In this document: in pieces, positions 13,592 to 17,710 of the stretch
How positions within the stretch are numbered: position 1 is the stretch's first letter
Layout of the letters: the number at the start of each line of letters is the position of its first letter
Source: Caldifarciminota bacterium UBA2202
GTDB lineage: Bacteria; Hydrothermota; 32-111
Direction of reading: 5' to 3'
Assembly: GCA_002327905.1 (NCBI GenBank)
Contig: DCUY01000022.1
Span: 1-17,710, forward strand
DNA: 17,710 nt
Position numbers and translations under genes: made by a program
Notes under the pieces: model-generated
Database searches by the model: none
What the model was told of the DNA's origin: nothing
What the model saw: the letters and a program-made list of their open reading frames with translations, nothing else

Positions 13592-16500
13592 TTATGCGAT
13601 TATTTTATAATCCTTAAATACATTTTGCATGTACTGGAATCTGCCTAATTCCGAAGAGATATTTCTCTTCTCCCTCAGTATATTTTCAGCATCTCCGTAA
13701 TATCCGAGTTTTTTCATCAGCTTTAATAGATGAGCGATATGCTCCGGTTTGTCAGACCTTCTGAGAGGAGAGGCAATCTCCAAAGCAAAAATCAAATTCG
13801 AGAGTTTTTCGTAGATTGTAGAGAGAAGGTAGAGTCTTTCAAAATTAGAATTTTCATTTTCAAAAGGCCTCTGCAGAAGCTTCTTCGCTTCATCAAAATT
13901 CTGCTGTTTGATAAGATATTTTGCATAATTGAAGAGGTTCTCTTCATTCTCGGGGGACGATGTAAACATGTCCTTCATTTTCAAAGCCATCTTGCTCTTC
14001 TCCTGTTCGTAAATCTGAAAGACTATTGCATAGAACAATTGTATGTTTTCAGTCTTCATTTTGTTTACTATATCTTCCGCTTTCTTTGGCTGTTTGAGAT
14101 TTCTGAAGGACTGAGCCAAGAGAACTCCGAAACGGAATTTTTGTTCAATCACTTGAGATTTTTCGAACACATCATGAGTGAGGTCAATGAGCTTGTCATA
14201 TCTACCTGTATCAAAATATATCAGAGAGAGAAGCATTGTAGCGCTCTGCTGAGTCGGTGCTACAATAAGAATCTGATTCAATCTCTCCATAATTATTTCA
14301 AAACTTGAAATGTCAGTCACATAGACAAGGTTAAGCCAATTGACAGAGGAATCGAAATCCTGTTTTTTTAGATACAATTCCGATAAAAATATCTGTATTG
14401 CAGTTGTTTTTCTGTCATAATCAATCAATTTTTCAATTATTTCATCAATCTGTCTGTTGTTTATTGCAATAGCTTTTTGGAAAGATTCAATTGCCTCTGC
14501 AACTGATTCTTTATTGAGATATGAGTCAGCTATAGAGATAAGCAGATAAGTATTGTTCGGTTCATTTGAGAGCATCTCCTGATAGTATCCGATTACATTA
14601 TCCACTTCATTTGGATTTATCATCTCTATCTGCCTTAAAAGAGTTATCGCCTGAAGATAATTGTGCATGTCTTTATACACCTGAGCCAATGAAAATCTTG
14701 CGTCCACCTCTTCCGGCTGTTTGTTTATAATGAACTGCAGTTGAGTTATAACAGATTCTTTGAGTGATGTCTCTATTGACATTGCATTATAGAGATAATC
14801 GGATGCAAGCTTATAGAGACCTTTCTTTGCGTAAAACGAACCTATTGTGAAGAGTATGTCTCCGTCTTCGACATCATGCTCCACAGCTGATTTCAACAGA
14901 GTCAGGATTTGGTCAATATACTGATTGTCCATTTCATAAGTTTCATTCACTTTTGAGATTGCCTTGTCATAGATTCCCTTTTCCATATACAGCTGAGCAA
15001 GAGTGATTGTGAGCTTAGGGTTTCTCTTGACATCTTCATACCATTTCTCAAGGTCGCGAATCACAAGGTCAATCTGCTGTGAATCTATCTTCATCACTTC
15101 AAGCAGTTCATCTATCGCGTTGTCAGTCATTTTCTTTAAATTGAGTCCGTGTGCGAGAGTGTAATGGACCCTAAGTGAATAAAAATCAATCTTCAATAAA
15201 TCATTCAATATTTCTAAGGATTTATCTATCACAGTGTTGTCCAGAGCCATTGCCTGAAAAAGATAGGTTGCAGAGTCATTCAGCATATTCTTTCTCGCGT
15301 ACGCTTTTCCCACATAAAATTTGACCAAACCGGAATTCTGATTTGCGGTTTTGGCGAGAAAATCGGCAGATTCCTGAATCATTTTTTCATAAAGTCCCAT
15401 GTCATCCAAAACTTTAAGTATATTGGCAATTACATTGGGGTCATTCGGCACCTGTTTATAGAGAAGGTATAGATTGTCAAGCACATGGCCTGTCATCTGT
15501 TTGTTGATGTAAAGTTGCATCAAAGAATTAAGAGACCTTTCATAATTCTTTTTATTCAGATAGTACTTAAATTCAAATTCGGATATTCTTTCATTCTGAG
15601 AATACATCTCTTTCATCCTCTCGACAAGGGAGAGGATTGCCTCCTCTTTATCGGGATATTTGTCGAGCATTTCAAGAATTATTGAGATGGTCTGATCAAT
15701 AAGCCCTGCGAGATAAGATATTTCAGCATAGGAGTAATTGAATAAAAATTGATCAAGCTTTGATTTGTCAACAGAGTCGAGGATTTTAAGAATCGATTCT
15801 GCAATTTCCTTACTTTTTCTTGAAGGCATATAGAATTTCGGCATTATCTCATAGAAAAGATCAGGCTGGATTTTCACTGTCTCAAGAATGAGTGATTCAG
15901 CCTCTCGAATCTTCCCCAATTCGATAAGCACTATGCTTAAATGCAGTTTGATGTCTATATCATTATTGTATTTTTCATATAATGACAAATAGCTTTTATG
16001 GGCTATTGCTTTCAATTCCATGCTCTCCTGAGAAGCTATATACTCGATTATCTGCTTTGCCTTATCCAATTGCTCTCTGTCAATGAAGAGTCTGCTTAAT
16101 AGCGAGAGTCCTATCTGATTCAGCTGGTCTTTATTGAGTATTTCATTCAGAATCTGCTCCAATTCAAATGCAAAGGAGCGATTCATTTCATAAACTTTTT
16201 CACAGAGTCTTGCCGCTTCATTCAAATTTCCGGTCTTAAGAAGCACTCTGCTTTTGAGAATAAGAAGATCTTCAGTTATCAAGTCCTTGCTTATCATTCT
16301 ATCGGCTGTCTTCAAAATATATTGATTTTCAACTTCAGTCAGTTCGAATATTTTTGACAGGTTTGTCACTGCTCCTGCAGTGTCTTTTTTAAGAATCAAC
16401 ACATCAGACAGGAGCTTGTATCCCTCCACAAAGTCACTCTTATTTTGAACTATCTGGTAAGCTCTTCTTGTAATATCGTCTCCGACCTCCTGCTTGTCGC

Positions 16501-17365
16501 TGATCATCTCTCTGATTATATCAATTGCCTTCATATAATCATTTTTATTTAAATATAAATCTACAAGTGAAAATTTGCTCGTTTCGGAAATCTCGCTTGT
16601 GTCTTTTATTGACTCTTCAAATTTTTTCGCAACGGATTCTTTTAGAGACGGGTCAATCCCTACTGCCTTTTGGTAGTAATTTATTGCTTTGTCTTTATCA
16701 TTTATGATGACATACAAGTCACCGATTGCCATATAGGGAGCAGGATTGCCGTATGCTATCTTTGTCGCCGCTAAATATTCTGTAAGTATGGCATCCCTCT
16801 CTTTCGGTTGTGTCTTGAAAATAATCTCGCAAATATGTTTTGCCTCTTTGAATTGCTTGTTGTTCAGGTAAAGCATTCCAAGAATAAGGTATGTCTCTAT
16901 ATCTTTCTTCGTCAGCTGTTCTATTGTCTTGTTCTCTCTGATGTTTTGGTATGCCTTTTCAAATACCGCAATTGTCTGAGGAGCTTCGGAATTTGAGAGT
17001 GTTGAAAATATTTTTTTGAAATTTTCAAAATCACGTTTCTTTATATAGAGTTCGAATAATATTACGGCAGTCGCCTCTTTCTTAGCATTAGGCCTGTAAT
17101 GGAAGTCCTCTGCTACATTTATTACTTTTGCCGCTTCATCTGAATTGGAAAGATATGCGCTTCTGAGAGAAATAACTGCATCTTGAACCTTTTCCTGTTC
17201 AAACTGCACTCTGGAAAGTTCAAGAAGTATTAAAAAGTCCGACTTAGAGTTTTTGATGTTCTTTTTAAGAAGCTGTTCAGCTTTGTCGAACTTATTCTCT
17301 ATCCTGAGTTTGTTGCTTCTCTCAACAATCTTTTCCGGATCATTAGAGGAGAAGAAATCAAGCAT
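13592..17365 (-). CDS. Giant TPR-like helical-repeat protein with 52-residue units
   Basis: This 1257-residue protein has no signal peptide or membrane helix and should form a long cytosolic superhelix. TPR-like helix pairs (for example LAQLYMEKGIYDKAI at 789-803) recur throughout, but not at the usual 34-residue spacing. From 660 to 971 six consecutive units are each exactly 52 residues (starts at 660, 712, 764, 816, 868, 920), followed by units of 49 and 50. Similar spacing can be followed back to about residue 139. Each unit looks like one extra helix, often beginning with an IDxxIxxL-type phrase, followed by a TPR pair. No catalytic domain is recognisable. The ATG has a strong AAAGGAGG 4 bases upstream. 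It is the first gene of the operon. A scaffold role is inferred from the fold only. Confidence 0.88.
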   Translation of the reverse strand: MLDFFSSNDPEKIVERSNKLRIENKFDKAEQLLKKNIKNSKSDFLILLELSRVQFEQEKVQDAVISLRSAYLSNSDEAAKVINVAEDFHYRPNAKKEATAVILFELYIKKRDFENFKKIFSTLSNSEAPQTIAVFEKAYQNIRENKTIEQLTKKDIETYLILGMLYLNNKQFKEAKHICEIIFKTQPKERDAILTEYLAATKIAYGNPAPYMAIGDLYVIINDKDKAINYYQKAVGIDPSLKESVAKKFEESIKDTSEISETSKFSLVDLYLNKNDYMKAIDIIREMISDKQEVGDDITRRAYQIVQNKSDFVEGYKLLSDVLILKKDTAGAVTNLSKIFELTEVENQYILKTADRMISKDLITEDLLILKSRVLLKTGNLNEAARLCEKVYEMNRSFAFELEQILNEILNKDQLNQIGLSLLSRLFIDREQLDKAKQIIEYIASQESMELKAIAHKSYLSLYEKYNNDIDIKLHLSIVLIELGKIREAESLILETVKIQPDLFYEIMPKFYMPSRKSKEIAESILKILDSVDKSKLDQFLFNYSYAEISYLAGLIDQTISIILEMLDKYPDKEEAILSLVERMKEMYSQNERISEFEFKYYLNKKNYERSLNSLMQLYINKQMTGHVLDNLYLLYKQVPNDPNVIANILKVLDDMGLYEKMIQESADFLAKTANQNSGLVKFYVGKAYARKNMLNDSATYLFQAMALDNTVIDKSLEILNDLLKIDFYSLRVHYTLAHGLNLKKMTDNAIDELLEVMKIDSQQIDLVIRDLEKWYEDVKRNPKLTITLAQLYMEKGIYDKAISKVNETYEMDNQYIDQILTLLKSAVEHDVEDGDILFTIGSFYAKKGLYKLASDYLYNAMSIETSLKESVITQLQFIINKQPEEVDARFSLAQVYKDMHNYLQAITLLRQIEMINPNEVDNVIGYYQEMLSNEPNNTYLLISIADSYLNKESVAEAIESFQKAIAINNRQIDEIIEKLIDYDRKTTAIQIFLSELYLKKQDFDSSVNWLNLVYVTDISSFEIIMERLNQILIVAPTQQSATMLLSLIYFDTGRYDKLIDLTHDVFEKSQVIEQKFRFGVLLAQSFRNLKQPKKAEDIVNKMKTENIQLFYAIVFQIYEQEKSKMALKMKDMFTSSPENEENLFNYAKYLIKQQNFDEAKKLLQRPFENENSNFERLYLLSTIYEKLSNLIFALEIASPLRRSDKPEHIAHLLKLMKKLGYYGDAENILREKRNISSELGRFQYMQNVFKDYKIIA

Positions 17366-17393
17366 CTTGCCTCCTTTACTTTATAATACATTG

Positions 17394-17421
17394 ATTCTAA
17401 TAAGATTTATGAAAATGTCAA
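17394..17421 (-). promoter_or_regulatory. Promoter of the TPR-pyr-cyclase operon
   Basis: On the minus strand a perfect TTGACA (17421-17416) and TAGAAT (17399-17394) are separated by 16 bases. Transcription should begin near 17387, giving a leader of about 22 bases with the AAAGGAGG ribosome site. The leader is too short to hold a PyrR-type attenuator. The promoter lies 20 bases from the nearest heptamer array. Confidence 0.65.
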
Positions 17422-17440
17422 GAAGAATTAGGGGGTGGGC

Positions 17441-17496
17441 GATAGGTATTAGGTAACAGGTACTAGGTAAAAGGTACAGGGTAAATGGTGAAAGGT
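17441..17496 (+). repeat. Heptamer array 4 (NNNAGGT, 8 units)
   Basis: Eight uninterrupted units read GATAGGT, ATTAGGT, AACAGGT, ACTAGGT, AAAAGGT, ACAGGGT, AAATGGT, GAAAGGT. The last three bases, GGT, are invariant, while the first three vary freely. The total of 56 bp in 8 units is the same as array 3 at the opposite end, though the unit sequence differs. Confidence 0.85.
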
Positions 17497-17648
17497 GAAA
17501 GAAAACTGCGGGTCGATTATGTCTTCGGAGTCGTCCTGAACGCTTCTATGTTTATGGTTATAGTGAAGGATCTATCAGATAGAGAGTACGAGTTCAAGAA
17601 CCAAGAAAATTACCGTAGAGGCCGACCTGTGCTAGGCCGACAGAATCA

Positions 17649-17699
17649 AATCAAATGCCTTACTATTGTTAATTGAATGTATTTGATTTTACTCTTGCA
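17649..17699 (+). repeat. Dispersed hairpin repeat, right copy
   Basis: Arms AATCAAATGC (17649-17658) and GTATTTGATT (17679-17688) enclose a 20-base loop. The arms and the 21 bases 17668-17688 are identical to the left copy. The loop start differs and an extra TTTA-like insertion precedes CTTGC. The base-pairing arms are conserved although part of the loop is not. Confidence 0.7.
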
Positions 17700-17710
17700 T
17701 TTTAACCATA

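Larger units (their letters stand above)
17366..17710. other. Gene-free right flank, repeat-rich
   Basis: No credible gene is present in these 345 bases. They contain the operon promoter, an 8-unit heptamer array (17441-17496), a stretch with a perfect 13-base palindrome TCTATC-A-GATAGA (17571-17583), two copies of AGGCCGAC 15 bases apart (17619-17626, 17634-17641), and the right copy of the hairpin repeat (17649-17699). The phrases CCTGAACG and AGTGAAGGATCT (about 17535-17572) remind me of dispersed intergenic repeats seen in other bacterial genomes. That is a memory-based impression. Confidence 0.7.

Noticed and set aside
13730..14308. Plus-strand 192-codon open frame opposite the giant TPR gene
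   Set aside because: It lies wholly antisense to a well-supported repeat protein, and its translation has no recognisable motif. Other antisense frames, such as 7848-8288 and 4330-4677, are rejected for the same reason.
17366..17393. PyrR-controlled attenuator or riboswitch in the operon leader
   Set aside because: The predicted leader is about 22 bases and consists mainly of the Shine-Dalgarno region. There is no room for alternative hairpins.
17485..17676. Plus-strand 63-codon open frame in the right flank
   Set aside because: It starts inside the heptamer array, has no ribosome-binding site, and its sequence is made of repeat fragments and the hairpin repeat. Nothing protein-like is recognisable.

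Overview
The window is an AT-rich (by eye, mid-thirties percent G+C) bacterial chromosome segment that is densely packed with genes. Lgt implies a lipoprotein-making cell envelope, and a methyl-accepting chemotaxis protein implies a motile or taxis-capable cell. The combination of PyrR, PyrB and a class I dihydroorotase, a zinc-type ribosomal protein L31, very large TPR proteins and degenerate heptanucleotide repeats suggests an uncultivated lineage. I cannot name the phylum from this sequence alone.

Layout. Positions 1-340 hold no gene but carry a dispersed hairpin repeat and three successive arrays with a 7-base period. Positions 341-3179 (minus strand) are a tight three-gene operon: a PHP-domain phosphoesterase, a Xaa-Pro aminopeptidase and prolipoprotein diacylglyceryl transferase. 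A 116-bp divergent promoter region separates it from a plus-strand chemotaxis receptor with a six-helix membrane sensor (3296-5038). Both divergent promoters sit so close to the start codons that both mRNAs are predicted to be leaderless. Next come rho and rpmE (5130-6619, plus). The rho -35 box overlaps the receptor stop codon, and the L31 Shine-Dalgarno sequence overlaps the rho stop.

Positions 6620-17365 (minus strand) form one 10.7-kb operon of seven genes that overlap or nearly abut. In transcription order they are: a 1257-residue helical-repeat protein, a coiled-coil/4-TPR protein, a disordered hypothetical protein, pyrR, pyrB, pyrC, and an 856-residue protein with a C-terminal class III nucleotidyl cyclase domain. 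A sigma70-type promoter precedes it. A short hairpin plus T-tract, lying across the abutting stop codons of the cyclase gene and rpmE, may end it. Positions 17366-17710 hold no gene but carry another 8-unit heptamer array and a second copy of the hairpin repeat seen at the left end.

How the genes work together. PyrB and PyrC catalyse consecutive steps of UMP synthesis, and PyrR senses UMP/PRPP and has uracil phosphoribosyltransferase activity. Their translational coupling to two TPR scaffolds and a putative cyclase is the most unusual feature. The large TPR protein is built from a regular 52-residue unit, and the cyclase keeps its metal and adenine-selecting residues but has Met where the catalytic Arg is expected. 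The matching repeat families at the two ends suggest that this organism's intergenic spaces are colonised by a heptamer/hairpin repeat system.
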